A DNA stretch of 64,000 nt from JACPRL01 sp035573715 (GCA_035573715.1 DATLZZ010000003.1:124001-188000), one strand, 5' to 3'. Shown: positions 7,999-16,168, numbered from the stretch's first letter. Numbers and translations are program-made. The notes: generated by a model not told the origin, from the sequence alone.

Positions 7999-10596
7999 AT
8001 GGGCAAAGAGATTCTCATTTCCAGCTCCCCGCACGAGACCAAAGTGGCTCTGCTGGAGGACGGACAGCTTGTTGAGTTTTACATTGAACGCGAGAAGGAA
8101 ATCGGACTGGCCGGCAGCATCTACAAGGGTCGCGTTACCCGCGTGCTGCCCGGCATGCAGTCGGCCTTCATAGACATCGGCCTCGAGCGCGACGCCTTCC
8201 TGTACGTCTCCGACTACTTCGAAGAGCTCGAAGAGCTTGCCGACACCGAGCGGGTCGACGCTGCCGAGACCGTTGCTCAGCCCAGCGACGAGGCTTCGCC
8301 TCAAACCGAGGAGCAGCCGCAAGCGGCTCCGGCCGGCGAGCCGGAAGCAACGCCCGCCGCGGAAGACGCCCAACCTCAACCGCGGCCGGAACTCGAACCC
8401 GAAGAAGATCGCCAGCCGCCTTATGTCCACCACGAGCCGGCGCTGCAATTGCCCGAAACTCGCCCCCACGGCCCGGGCGGAGGCCGCGGGCGTCGCCACC
8501 GTCGCGGACGCCGTCGTGGTGGCCGAGGGCGTCGGCCCGACGGTCGCGCTCCGATCGGACCCATGATGGACCGCCGGCCTTTTGGTCAGGGCGAAGGGCG
8601 TGGCCCGCGCCCGTGGGAGCGCCGCGATTCGCGCAGCAGTTTCCAGCCGCGCGGCGAAGAGCCGCCGGCCGACTACGAACCTATTATTCTCCCCGGCGAA
8701 TCGCTGGCCAAGTACCGCGACCGCGTCCCCGCTCCGTCGCCGTCCGAACCTCAAGCGGCCGCCCATCCAGAAACCTCTGTTCTCCCCCAGCCGGAAATGG
8801 CCCCCGCAGAGCCTATGGTTGTTCCCGAGCCCGAGGCGGAGGCCGCGCCCGAGCCCGAAGTGGCCGAGGAATTCCCCATCAACCTCCAGCCCGATGCTCC
8901 CACGCACGACGAAGCAATCCCTGTGATGGAAGCCGAGCCCGCCGAAGACGTCGCCGGCGAGGATGAGACGAACGAAGAAGGGCCGGAAGCTCTGGAAGAA
9001 ACCGGACTCGAAGCGCCCGTCGAAACCGAGCTCGAAGGGGAATCGGCGGAAGAGGAGCCCGAGGGAGCTCAACCGGTCGAGTTGGCCACCGACAACGGGA
9101 TTGAAGGCGGCCCTACACTCGCCGAAGTGGAACAGGTACGCCGCTACCAGGAACAAAGCGAACTGCCGCCGTCGGTGGTGGAACGCACCGCGGGCGGAGT
9201 GGAATGGGTCCGTGGACCCCGCGATGCCCGCCGGCCCCGGGGAGGCCGCGGACGCTTCCGTCGCGGACGCGGCGGGCGCGGGCGCGAGATGGGTCGCGGG
9301 CGCGGCCGCGGCAGCGAGCGCCGCTTCGGCCAGGGTCGCCCCCAAGGACGCCCGCAAAGCCGGCCACATCACGCCCGGCCGTCACGCGGCCAGCCAGCCA
9401 TCGCCGAGCTGCTCCGCCCCGGCCAGGAGATCATCGTCCAGATTGCCAAGGAGCAGATGGGCAAGAAGGGCGCCCGCATCACCTCGCACATCACACTGCC
9501 CGGGCGCTACCTGGTCTTCATGCCCACCATCAACCACATCGGCATCTCGCGCAAGATCGGCACTGCGGAAGAGCGCGCTCGCCTCCGCCGCATCCTGCTG
9601 GAGCTCAAGGGCAACATCACCGGCGGCTTCGTCGTCCGCACCGCTGCCGCCGGCTGCAGCGAAGAAGACTTGCGGGTGGACATCGACTACCTCGTCAAGC
9701 TCTGGCACGACATCCGCGTCAAGGCCGAGGGAAGCTCGGCACCGGCCCTGCTGCACCGCGACCTCGGCTTGGTCGAGCGCATCCTGCGCGACCACCTCAC
9801 CCCGGACTACGAGACCGTCTGGGTGGACAACGAGGAGGACTACGCCCGGGTGGTGGAGTGGGTGAGCCGCTACCAGGGCTTGCTCGCCAATCGCGCCAAG
9901 CTCTATACCAAGCCCACGCCGATGTTCGAAGAAATGGGCGTGCAGCAGGAAATCGACCGCGCCCTGCGGCCCAAAGTCTGGCTCAAGTCCGGCGGCTATA
10001 TGGTCATCAACCAGACCGAAGCGCTGGTGGCCATCGACGTCAACACCGGCAAGTTCGTCGGCAAAGGGTCCACGCGCCTCGAGGACACCATTGTCAAGAC
10101 CAACCTCGAAGCTGTGCAGGAAGTCGTCCGCCAGATTCGCCTGCGCGACCTCGGCGGCATCATCATCATCGACTTCATCGACATGGAGGATCCGCGCAAC
10201 CGCCACCGGGTGATGCGGGCGCTGGAAGACGCGCTGCGCGCCGACCGCTCGCCCTCGAAAATTCTGCCCTTTAATGAATTCGGCTTGGTAGCTATCACTC
10301 GCAAGCGTACCCGCCAGTCGCTCGAGCGCGTGCTATGCCAGCCCTGCCCGGTCTGCGTCGGCACCGGGATGGTGAAGTCGGTCGAAACGCTTTGCCTGGA
10401 AATTCAGAGCGAAGCGCGGCGCATGGCCAGCACCATGGACGCGCCCGAGCTCACTGTCCGTGCGCATCCGGAAATCGTCAAGGCGCTGAAGGGCGCGCAG
10501 AGCCTGCTCATTCGCGAGCTGGAAGAACAGACCAGCAAGAACATCATCTTGCAGGCCGACAACACCCTGCACTTCGAGCAGTACAACATTTACTAA
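7999..10596 (+). CDS. rng: RNase E/G family endoribonuclease with a large insertion in the S1 domain
   Basis: An 865-residue Rne/Rng endoribonuclease for mRNA decay and RNA processing. The first half of the S1 RNA-binding domain is at residues about 37-77 (YKGRVTRVLPGMQSAFIDIG). It is interrupted by about 390 residues of Pro/Glu-rich acidic sequence carrying two Arg-Gly-rich patches (nucleotides about 8476-8550 and 9226-9396). The S1 fold resumes at residue 468 (IAELLRPGQEIIVQIAKEQ). Next come the 5'-sensor region and the catalytic core: AIDVNTGKFVGKG and IIIDFID hold the two metal-binding Asp positions, and CPVCVGTG is the zinc-link. The usual place for a non-catalytic arm is outside the catalytic half, so the arm has effectively moved inside S1. 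Confidence 0.93.
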   Translation: MGKEILISSSPHETKVALLEDGQLVEFYIEREKEIGLAGSIYKGRVTRVLPGMQSAFIDIGLERDAFLYVSDYFEELEELADTERVDAAETVAQPSDEASPQTEEQPQAAPAGEPEATPAAEDAQPQPRPELEPEEDRQPPYVHHEPALQLPETRPHGPGGGRGRRHRRGRRRGGRGRRPDGRAPIGPMMDRRPFGQGEGRGPRPWERRDSRSSFQPRGEEPPADYEPIILPGESLAKYRDRVPAPSPSEPQAAAHPETSVLPQPEMAPAEPMVVPEPEAEAAPEPEVAEEFPINLQPDAPTHDEAIPVMEAEPAEDVAGEDETNEEGPEALEETGLEAPVETELEGESAEEEPEGAQPVELATDNGIEGGPTLAEVEQVRRYQEQSELPPSVVERTAGGVEWVRGPRDARRPRGGRGRFRRGRGGRGREMGRGRGRGSERRFGQGRPQGRPQSRPHHARPSRGQPAIAELLRPGQEIIVQIAKEQMGKKGARITSHITLPGRYLVFMPTINHIGISRKIGTAEERARLRRILLELKGNITGGFVVRTAAAGCSEEDLRVDIDYLVKLWHDIRVKAEGSSAPALLHRDLGLVERILRDHLTPDYETVWVDNEEDYARVVEWVSRYQGLLANRAKLYTKPTPMFEEMGVQQEIDRALRPKVWLKSGGYMVINQTEALVAIDVNTGKFVGKGSTRLEDTIVKTNLEAVQEVVRQIRLRDLGGIIIIDFIDMEDPRNRHRVMRALEDALRADRSPSKILPFNEFGLVAITRKRTRQSLERVLCQPCPVCVGTGMVKSVETLCLEIQSEARRMASTMDAPELTVRAHPEIVKALKGAQSLLIRELEEQTSKNIILQADNTLHFEQYNIY

Positions 10597-10672
10597 CCAC
10601 ATCGCCGCCGCCATTCTACTCGCAGGGGCAAGACAAGCGGGAGCTGGTTGATTGTCGATGAAAAAGGGCTGC

Positions 10673-11235
10673 CTAGCCGGCAGCGACGTCCAGAATCATC
10701 ATCACCACGAACCCGAGCATCGCCGCCAGCGATGCCAGGTCGGTGTTCCCGCTCCGCTCGGCTTCGGGGATAGTTTCTTCCAGAACCACAAAAACCATCG
10801 CGCCCGCCGCGAAGCCCATCGCATAGGGAAGCACGCTGTGCGACACCGACACCGCCAGCGCTCCCAGAACCGCCGCAACCGGCTCGACCGCCGCCGAAAG
10901 TTGTCCGTACCAGAAACTCTTGCCCGCCGAGACACCTTCGCGCCGCAGCGGCACCGCCACTGCAAGCCCTTCCGGAAAATTCTGGAGGCCAATTCCCACC
11001 GCCAGGGCCACCGCCGCCGGCAGGCTGGCGGCCGGAAGGCCGGCGGCAACCGCGCCGAAGGCCACGCCGATCGCGAGCGCTTCAGGGATATTATGCAGCG
11101 TGATGGCAGTGACCAGTAGTGTCGTGCGCCTCCACTGAGAAACACTGTCGTCGCCCCCAGTGCGGTTACGCCCCAGGTGAAACAGGCCGCCAGGAACGCC
11201 TGCTGGACAGGGTTTAGGCCCGCAAACCAGCTCAT
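10673..11235 (-). pseudogene. ZIP-family metal transporter, internally deleted and frameshifted
   Basis: Two frames together make a ZIP (ZupT/GufA-type) transporter. The N-terminus from the ATG at 11235 reads MSWFAGLNPVQQAFLAACF then TWGVTALGATTVFLS. Near 11130 the reading jumps frame to RRTTLLVTAITLHNIPEALA and continues to the stop at 10673 through GIGLQNFPEGLAVAVPLRRE and a C-terminus ending MLGFVVMMILDVAAG. Normal family members have roughly 80-90 residues between these blocks (the second and third membrane helices and a His-rich loop). They are missing, and the join is out of frame. The HNIPE and QNFPEG metal-site helices remain intact. It lies five bases after the stop of the octaheme cytochrome gene. 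A sequencing error cannot explain the missing length, though an assembly collapse might. Confidence 0.8.
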
Positions 11236-11240
11236 CGCTC

Positions 11241-12506
11241 TCAGTGCGCGTCGGGGTCGCTGCGGGGTTTGCTCGGATGGGCGCGGCGCAATTCCGCCGC
11301 CATCGCCTTGATCTCCGTCAGGTCGCGCTGCATTTCGCTCCAGCCGTACCACAGCGCGTAGTCGGGATTGGCGTGGAAGCTGCCCTGGAACGTCCGCATT
11401 CGGTGCTCCAGGAACATCACGAAGAGCCTCTGTTCAATCGGTGTCGGGGCATCGTGAAAAGTCAGCAGGTCGGGAAAGGCTGCCGCGTAGCCCTTCGGCT
11501 TTTCCAGGAGGCCGTCGCGGTAGAGCGCTGCCACAATGCGGATGGCCTCGGCCATCAAGCGGTCGGCTTCGCGGATCAGCTCGTCGCTCTTCTCCAGCTC
11601 GGCGCGGGCGAAGTTGACCGAGTGACATTGGTTGCAGGTTCGGATCATCTTGTCGCGCTCCTGCTGCCATTCCTCTTGGGTCAGCCGCGCCACCTGGGCG
11701 GCTTTCACCACCTCCAGCCGCGCTGTGGGCTGGCCTTGCGGGTCGAGCACCCCCAGCCCTTGCAGGATGGTGGCGCGGTCGGCCGCCCACTGCGGGTCCT
11801 CCGGCATCGGCAACCGCACCGCCAGGAAGCCCCACGCGGTCCGAACCTCGTGGTCGCCGTTCTGCATGTGACAGGTCTGGCAGGTCGGTGCCGCCACGGT
11901 TTCCGGCAACGTCTTGTTCTGCTTCAGCAGGTAGCGGACCCCGTGCTTGGAGCCGGAGTACATTTCCCACTGCGGGTGATCGAATCCCATGTGGCAGGTC
12001 TGGCAGGCTTGCGGCTGGCGCGCCTCCACGGTGGAGAAGACGTGCCGCGTGTGGCAGGCATCACAGGAAGCCACCCCGAACCCGGCGCCTTCTTTCTTCA
12101 GCCCGCGGATTTCCTCTTCCGTCTTGAGGCCGACCTTGTGGCAACCGCCGCAACCCTTCATTCCCTCCATCAGCGCCATGGGCTGCCAGTGCGCCGTCGG
12201 CATGGCCTTCATCGCCGCCCAACCGAAGGCGTGCTTGCCGCGTTTGAACTGCGCGACCTGAGTCGTGTGGCACTGGCCGCAGGTTTCGGGCGTGGGTATG
12301 AGCGCCTTCGCCACATCCTCGGCGGTCTTGTGCTCTTCTCCATGGCAGACGCCGCAGTAGATACCGACTTGGGCGTGCTTGCTCAAATACCAGTCAGAAA
12401 CAATGTTGGGCGTGACATTCTTGTGGCAGGTGACGCACTCTTGCGCCGCTGCCGGGGCCAAGGAAACAAGGAACACAAACGATAGGATGAGCGGCCGTCG
12501 GAACAT
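11241..12506 (-). CDS. Exported octaheme c-type cytochrome, hydroxylamine oxidoreductase-like
   Basis: A 421-residue secreted protein with a signal peptide (LILSFVFLVSLAPAAAQ) and eight CxxCH haem sites: CVTCH, CGVCH, CGQCH, CGGCH, CDACH, CQTCH twice and CNQCH. The haem-free C-terminal helical region includes NPDYALWYGWSEMQRDL, which resembles the HAO/octaheme nitrite reductase family. Such enzymes oxidise hydroxylamine or hydrazine, or reduce nitrite or hydroxylamine. I cannot tell the direction, and I did not identify a protein-haem crosslink Tyr with certainty. A strong GGAGG lies just upstream of the ATG. It is divergent from the DUF309 gene and precedes a broken ZIP transporter. Confidence 0.82.
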   Translation of the reverse strand: MFRRPLILSFVFLVSLAPAAAQECVTCHKNVTPNIVSDWYLSKHAQVGIYCGVCHGEEHKTAEDVAKALIPTPETCGQCHTTQVAQFKRGKHAFGWAAMKAMPTAHWQPMALMEGMKGCGGCHKVGLKTEEEIRGLKKEGAGFGVASCDACHTRHVFSTVEARQPQACQTCHMGFDHPQWEMYSGSKHGVRYLLKQNKTLPETVAAPTCQTCHMQNGDHEVRTAWGFLAVRLPMPEDPQWAADRATILQGLGVLDPQGQPTARLEVVKAAQVARLTQEEWQQERDKMIRTCNQCHSVNFARAELEKSDELIREADRLMAEAIRIVAALYRDGLLEKPKGYAAAFPDLLTFHDAPTPIEQRLFVMFLEHRMRTFQGSFHANPDYALWYGWSEMQRDLTEIKAMAAELRRAHPSKPRSDPDAH

Positions 12507-12693
12507 GGTTTTCCTCCTCCCGCCAACAACCGAACCGCTAACGAGGGCTGCTCAAGCGCGGCAGGCTGAGTATAGTCCCGCGCCGGAGCCGGGAACAAGA
12601 AAAGGATTGCGCGGCCCGGTGCCGCGGGCTCCGGGTCGCGTGTCTGCTCTGCTTCCTTGCCTCCCTGCCTCCTTGCCTCTACTCTGGTCAGGC

Positions 12694-13053
12694 ATGGACG
12701 CAGGGCGCAAGCACGATCTGTTCCGCCGCGGTTTGGATTGCTTCAACCGCGGCGAATTCTTCGCCTGCCATGAGCTGCTGGAAGAAATCTGGCTCGAAGA
12801 GCCGGAAGAAGAAAAACCGTTCTACCAGGGACTTATCCAAGTCGCCGCCGCCTTCCACCATCACCAGCGCGGCAACCGGACGGGATTGGAGTCGCTACTG
12901 CGTGCCGGGGTTGAGAAACTCCGCCGCTACCGGCCTTCCTATCACGGCGTCGACCTCGTCGCCTTGCTTGCCGCTCTGACTCCCTGGCTCGATGCTCTCG
13001 AGAACCGCCAATCCACCGACCACCTCCAATTGCCGGGGATTGAATCGACGTGA
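12694..13053 (+). CDS. DUF309 domain protein
   Basis: A 119-residue protein from the ATG at 12694; the frame is open further upstream but without protein character. It carries the DUF309 signature: FNRGEFFACHELLEEIWLEE followed by KPFYQGLIQVAAAFHHHQRG. DUF309 is a small helical domain of unknown biochemical function, with conserved His and Glu residues that look suited to metal binding. The neighbours are the octaheme cytochrome (divergent) and the iron permease (downstream, separated by REP-like hairpins and its own promoter). Confidence 0.82.
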   Translation: MDAGRKHDLFRRGLDCFNRGEFFACHELLEEIWLEEPEEEKPFYQGLIQVAAAFHHHQRGNRTGLESLLRAGVEKLRRYRPSYHGVDLVALLAALTPWLDALENRQSTDHLQLPGIEST

Positions 13054-13059
13054 GATGTG

Positions 13060-13080
13060 CCCCAGGCAGCAGCCTGGGAG
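13060..13080 (+). repeat. REP-like hairpin
   Basis: CCCCAGGC-AGCA-GCCTGGGA forms an 8-bp stem directly after the DUF309 stop. It shares the AGGC/GCCT core with the hairpins that bracket the RAYT at 34095-34643, though its 5' flank is TGTG rather than GTAG. Confidence 0.5.
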
Positions 13081-13102
13081 CTCAGTGAAGGAGAAGCGGT
13101 CT

Positions 13103-13126
13103 CCCCACGAGGCTCCCGCCTCGGGG
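13103..13126 (+). repeat. REP-like hairpin
   Basis: GAGGC-TCCC-GCCTC with flanking CCCC and GGGG, interrupted by AC on the 5' side. The core GAGGCTCCCGCCTCGGGG is nearly identical to the element next to the RAYT at 34069-34090. It is in direct orientation relative to the copy at 13060. Confidence 0.55.
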
Positions 13127-13161
13127 ATTCTTTGGTACGTTCCAGCGCTGCTCTGTTTTCC

Positions 13162-13190
13162 TTGACAGTTAGGGCAGCAAGCCGTAGACT
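13162..13190 (+). promoter_or_regulatory. Promoter of the FTR1-DUF2318 gene
   Basis: TTGACA at 13162-13167, a 17-base spacer, then TAGACT at 13185-13190 (4 of 6 to TATAAT). The start would fall near 13197, immediately upstream of the GTTGCAAC array. Confidence 0.6.
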
Positions 13191-13200
13191 GGAGGCTGTT

Positions 13201-13229
13201 GTTGCAATTCAGTTGCAACAAGTTGCAAC
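13201..13229 (+). promoter_or_regulatory. Three helically phased GTTGCAAC repeats, candidate operator
   Basis: GTTGCAAT (13201), GTTGCAAC (13212) and GTTGCAAC (13222) are spaced 11 and 10 bases, one helical turn each. GTTGCAAC is self-complementary, and copies two and three together form TTGCAAC-AA-GTTGCAA. The array covers about +4 to +32 relative to the predicted start and ends 12 bases before the FTR1 ATG, a good position for a repressor. An iron-responsive regulator is plausible given the downstream gene, but it is unidentified. Confidence 0.55.
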
Positions 13230-13241
13230 ACGCCCAATTCC

Positions 13242-14465
13242 ATGCTCTCCGCCCTGCTGGTCAGTCTCCGTGAAGGTCTGGAAGCCGCCTTGGTGGTCGG
13301 CATCTGCCTGGTCTACCTTCAGAAGATCGGCCGGCCCGAGCTCCGCCGCGCCGTTTGGTACGGCGTCCTCGCGGCCCTGGCTGCGAGCCTCGCGGGCGCC
13401 GTGCTGCTGGAGCGCTTCGCGGTCAACCAGGAATGGGTCGAAGGCGTCCTGATGCTGGTGGCGGCTGCCCTGCTGGTTTCGATGATTGTCTGGATGCGGC
13501 GTGTGGCTCGCACGCTGCGGCGCGACATCGAAGGCAAGGTCAACGAATTCGCCGGCCGCGGCCGCTTCGCCGCGCTGGGCCTCTTCGCCTTCGTCTTCGC
13601 CATGGTGGTTCGCGAAGGCATTGAAACTGTCATTTTCCTGAGTGCGGTGGCGCTCAACACCGAAGGCCTGTTGCTGGCCGTGGGCACCTCGCTCGGCCTG
13701 GCGGCGGCGGTGGTCATCGGAATTCTCTTTTTCAAGGGCGCGCTGCCCATCCCGCTCCACCGCTTCTTTCAAGTGACCAGCGTGATGCTAATGGTGATTG
13801 CGGTCCAGCTCATCCTCACCGGCATCCACGAACTTTCGGAAGCCGAAGCCATTCCCAGCGGCCCCTGGATGATGCACCTGCTCGGGCCGATCGTGCGCAA
13901 CGAGGTGTTCTTCTTCGTCGTTCTGCTGGCGGTCGCCGCTTGGCTGCTGGGCCGGGAGCTGCTGCAACGCCGCGCCCAGGGAGGCGAGCAGCGCTGGGTG
14001 GCCGCCGCCACGGCGACCGCGCTCGTGGCTTTGGTCGCGCTTGCCGCCGAGCACATCTACGCCCGCAACGACATCGCGCTCGCCCCGGTGCAGGTTATCG
14101 AAGCCGATGGCGACGCTGTGCGCATCCCCATCTCGTGGGTGGACGACGGCGCGCTGCACCGCTTTCGCCTTACCCACGACCGGACTTCCATCCGGTTCAT
14201 CATCGTGGAGAAGCCCGACGGCCACCTCGTAGCCGCGCTCGAAGCCTGCTCCATCTGCGGCGCCCACCCCTACCACCAGGAGGGCGCGCACATCATCTGC
14301 CACAACTGCGCCGCCGCCATCCCGCTCGGCTTCGTGGATTCTCCCGGCGGCTGCAACCCGATTGCAGTTGCCTCGCGCACCGAAGGAGACGACTTGGTCA
14401 TCCCCGTCGAAGGCCTGCTGGTAGGGAAGAAGTACTTCACCGGCCAGAACGGCCACCAGCACTAG
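13242..14465 (+). CDS. FTR1-family iron permease fused to a C-terminal DUF2318 Fe-S-like domain
   Basis: A 407-residue protein. Residues 1-270 are a seven-helix FTR1 iron permease with both iron-relay motifs, REGLE at 10-14 and REGIE at 124-128. After the last helix, residues about 275-405 form a soluble extracytoplasmic domain with C336-S-I-C339, C353-H-N-C356 and C371 in GGCNP, matching DUF2318, which usually occurs as a separate membrane protein in iron-uptake operons. FTR1 proteins import ferric iron coupled to ferrous oxidation. The fused Cys-rich domain may pass electrons or bind metal. It is a single gene with its own promoter and a repeat array upstream. Confidence 0.88.
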   Translation: MLSALLVSLREGLEAALVVGICLVYLQKIGRPELRRAVWYGVLAALAASLAGAVLLERFAVNQEWVEGVLMLVAAALLVSMIVWMRRVARTLRRDIEGKVNEFAGRGRFAALGLFAFVFAMVVREGIETVIFLSAVALNTEGLLLAVGTSLGLAAAVVIGILFFKGALPIPLHRFFQVTSVMLMVIAVQLILTGIHELSEAEAIPSGPWMMHLLGPIVRNEVFFFVVLLAVAAWLLGRELLQRRAQGGEQRWVAAATATALVALVALAAEHIYARNDIALAPVQVIEADGDAVRIPISWVDDGALHRFRLTHDRTSIRFIIVEKPDGHLVAALEACSICGAHPYHQEGAHIICHNCAAAIPLGFVDSPGGCNPIAVASRTEGDDLVIPVEGLLVGKKYFTGQNGHQH

Positions 14466-14477
14466 CCCAGGGCTTCT

Positions 14478-15008
14478 CTAGCTCACACGCTCGATCGTGA
14501 CTTTTTCGAGAATTACGGGGGTGCGGGGCTTGTCGTTGCGGTCGCGGGCTACCTGAGAAATCTTCAGCGCCACGTCAAGCCCTTCGACCACTTTGCCGAA
14601 AACTGAGTGCTTACCGTCGAGCCAGGGCGTGGCCGCTACGGTGATGAAGAACTGGCTGCCGTTGGTGTCCGGCCCGGCGTTGGCCATGGAGAGCACGCCC
14701 GGCGAGTCGTGCTTCAAGTCTTTGTGGAACTCGTCTTCGAACTCGTAGCCCGGTCCCCCGGTGCCATTGCCCAGCGGGCAGCCGCCCTGGATCATGAAGT
14801 CGGGGATGACGCGGTGGAACACCAAGCCGTTGTAGAAGGGCCGCTTCACGTACTCGTTGGTATTGGGGTCGGTCCACTCCTTGCGGCCTTCGGCGAGCTC
14901 AATGAAGTTCTCCACCGTACGCGGCGCTTTGTCGGCGTAGAGACGGCAGACCATCCGCCCCATCGAGGTTTCCAGGATGGCGTAGACCCCCGCTTCGCGC
15001 TTGCTCAT
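14478..15008 (-). CDS. Cyclophilin-type peptidyl-prolyl cis-trans isomerase
   Basis: A 176-residue protein, essentially one cyclophilin domain. Diagnostic strands are FHRVIPDFMIQGGCPLGNG, with the catalytic Arg after FH, NGSQFFITVAATPWLDGKHS and VFGKVVEGLDV. There is no signal peptide, so it is a cytoplasmic PpiB-type enzyme. It is convergent with the FTR1 gene (13-base gap). Confidence 0.95.
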   Translation of the reverse strand: MSKREAGVYAILETSMGRMVCRLYADKAPRTVENFIELAEGRKEWTDPNTNEYVKRPFYNGLVFHRVIPDFMIQGGCPLGNGTGGPGYEFEDEFHKDLKHDSPGVLSMANAGPDTNGSQFFITVAATPWLDGKHSVFGKVVEGLDVALKISQVARDRNDKPRTPVILEKVTIERVS

Positions 15009-15135
15009 CGAAGACCCCCTAGCGACTTTTCCGGCGCGCCATTATCCAATGAAGTGTCGGCGGCTGCAACGAGAATCACGATAGAATAGGCGTTTCGTGC
15101 GGTTCGCCTGATCCCTGAACTGAAAGGAACCCGGC

Positions 15136-16065
15136 ATGGTGCACAAGGTGATTATCCTCGGCTCCGGCTGCGCCGGCTCGACCGCAGCCATCTATGCCGC
15201 CCGCGCCAACTTGATGCCGCTGGTGCTCGAAGGCCACGAGCCCGGCGGGCAGCTTTCGCTCACCACCACGGTCGAAAACTACCCCGGGTTCGTCAACGGC
15301 ATCCAAGGCCCGGAATTGGTGGAGATTATGAAGAAGCAGGCGCAGCGCTTCGGCGCCGAGTACGTGCTGGAGTCAGCGGTCGCCGCCGATTTGAGCCAGC
15401 GACCCTTCACCATCAAGACCGCGAAGAACACCTACCAGGCGGAAGCGCTCATCATCGCCTCGGGGGCTTCGGCCAAGCTGCTGGGTCTTGAGTCGGAGCG
15501 CAAACTCATCGGCCACGGCGTTTCCACCTGCGCCACCTGCGACGGTTTTTTCTTCAAGGGCAAGGAAGTGATTGTGGTTGGCGGCGGCGACACCGCAATG
15601 GAAGAGGCGCTCTTCCTTACCAAGTTCGCCAGCAAGGTTTCAGTCGTGCACCGCCGCGACCAGTTGCGCGCTTCGAAAATCATGGCCACGCGGGCACGCG
15701 CCAACCCCAAGATTGAGTTTGTGTGGGACACCGTGGTCACCGACATCCTCGACGTCGCCAAGAACACAGTGGAAGCGGTGAAGCTCAAGAATCTGAAGAC
15801 CGGAAAAGAAGAAATCCGCAAGGTCGACGGTGTCTTCGTCGCCATTGGTCATCAGCCCAACACCGATATCTTCAGAAACCAACTGGAGATGAACGCCAAC
15901 GGCTACCTGATTGTGAAGAACGGCTCCCAGACCAGCATCCCCGGCGTGTTTGCCGCCGGCGACGTGCACGACTATGTCTATCGCCAGGCCGTTACCGCCG
16001 CCGCCGCCGGCTGCAAGGCGGCGATGGACGCCGAGCGCTGGCTCGAGCCCCAGGCCCACCCCTAG
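15136..16065 (+). CDS. trxB: Thioredoxin-disulfide reductase
   Basis: A 309-residue low-Mr flavoprotein that reduces thioredoxin with NADPH. The FAD motif near the N-terminus reads GSGCAGSTAA (usually GSGPAG), the redox centre is C132-A-T-C135, the NADPH motif is VVGGGDTAMEEALFL with HRRDQLRASK, and the C-terminal FAD motif is VFAAGDVHD. A strong AAAGGAA lies upstream of the ATG. A ferredoxin-thioredoxin-reductase-like variant is possible but less likely, since the HRR pattern for NADPH is intact. Confidence 0.94.
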   Translation: MVHKVIILGSGCAGSTAAIYAARANLMPLVLEGHEPGGQLSLTTTVENYPGFVNGIQGPELVEIMKKQAQRFGAEYVLESAVAADLSQRPFTIKTAKNTYQAEALIIASGASAKLLGLESERKLIGHGVSTCATCDGFFFKGKEVIVVGGGDTAMEEALFLTKFASKVSVVHRRDQLRASKIMATRARANPKIEFVWDTVVTDILDVAKNTVEAVKLKNLKTGKEEIRKVDGVFVAIGHQPNTDIFRNQLEMNANGYLIVKNGSQTSIPGVFAAGDVHDYVYRQAVTAAAAGCKAAMDAERWLEPQAHP

Positions 16066-16086
16066 ACGACGGAACTTCTTTTCTTG

Positions 16087-16156
16087 CAGCCGTGAGGCTC
16101 TTGCCTCGGGGAAAACAAAACAGGGGTTGCTGAGCCCTCCCCCAGCCTGGGGGCTC
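16087..16156. repeat. Pair of inverted REP-like hairpins (REPIN-like), about 70 bp
   Basis: Element one, 16087-16112, is forward: GCAGCCGTGAGGC-TCTT-GCCTCGGGG. Element two, 16139-16153, is CCCCCAGCCTGGGGG followed by CTC, which in reverse complement gives GAGCCCCCAGGCTGGGGG. The two copies point toward each other, fill the gap between trxB and the methyltransferase gene, and share their core with the RAYT-flanking hairpins. Confidence 0.6.
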
Positions 16157-16168
16157 GGTGGTTGTGAC

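Noticed and set aside
7600..9372. A 590-residue open frame antisense to rodA and RNase E/G
   Set aside because: Low-complexity Phe/Arg/Gly sequence reflecting the repeats of the RNase insertion on the other strand.
12379..12693. In-frame upstream extension of the DUF309 gene
   Set aside because: It would be antisense to the octaheme cytochrome and its translation (Arg/Pro/Leu-rich) does not match the DUF309 family, which starts at 12694.
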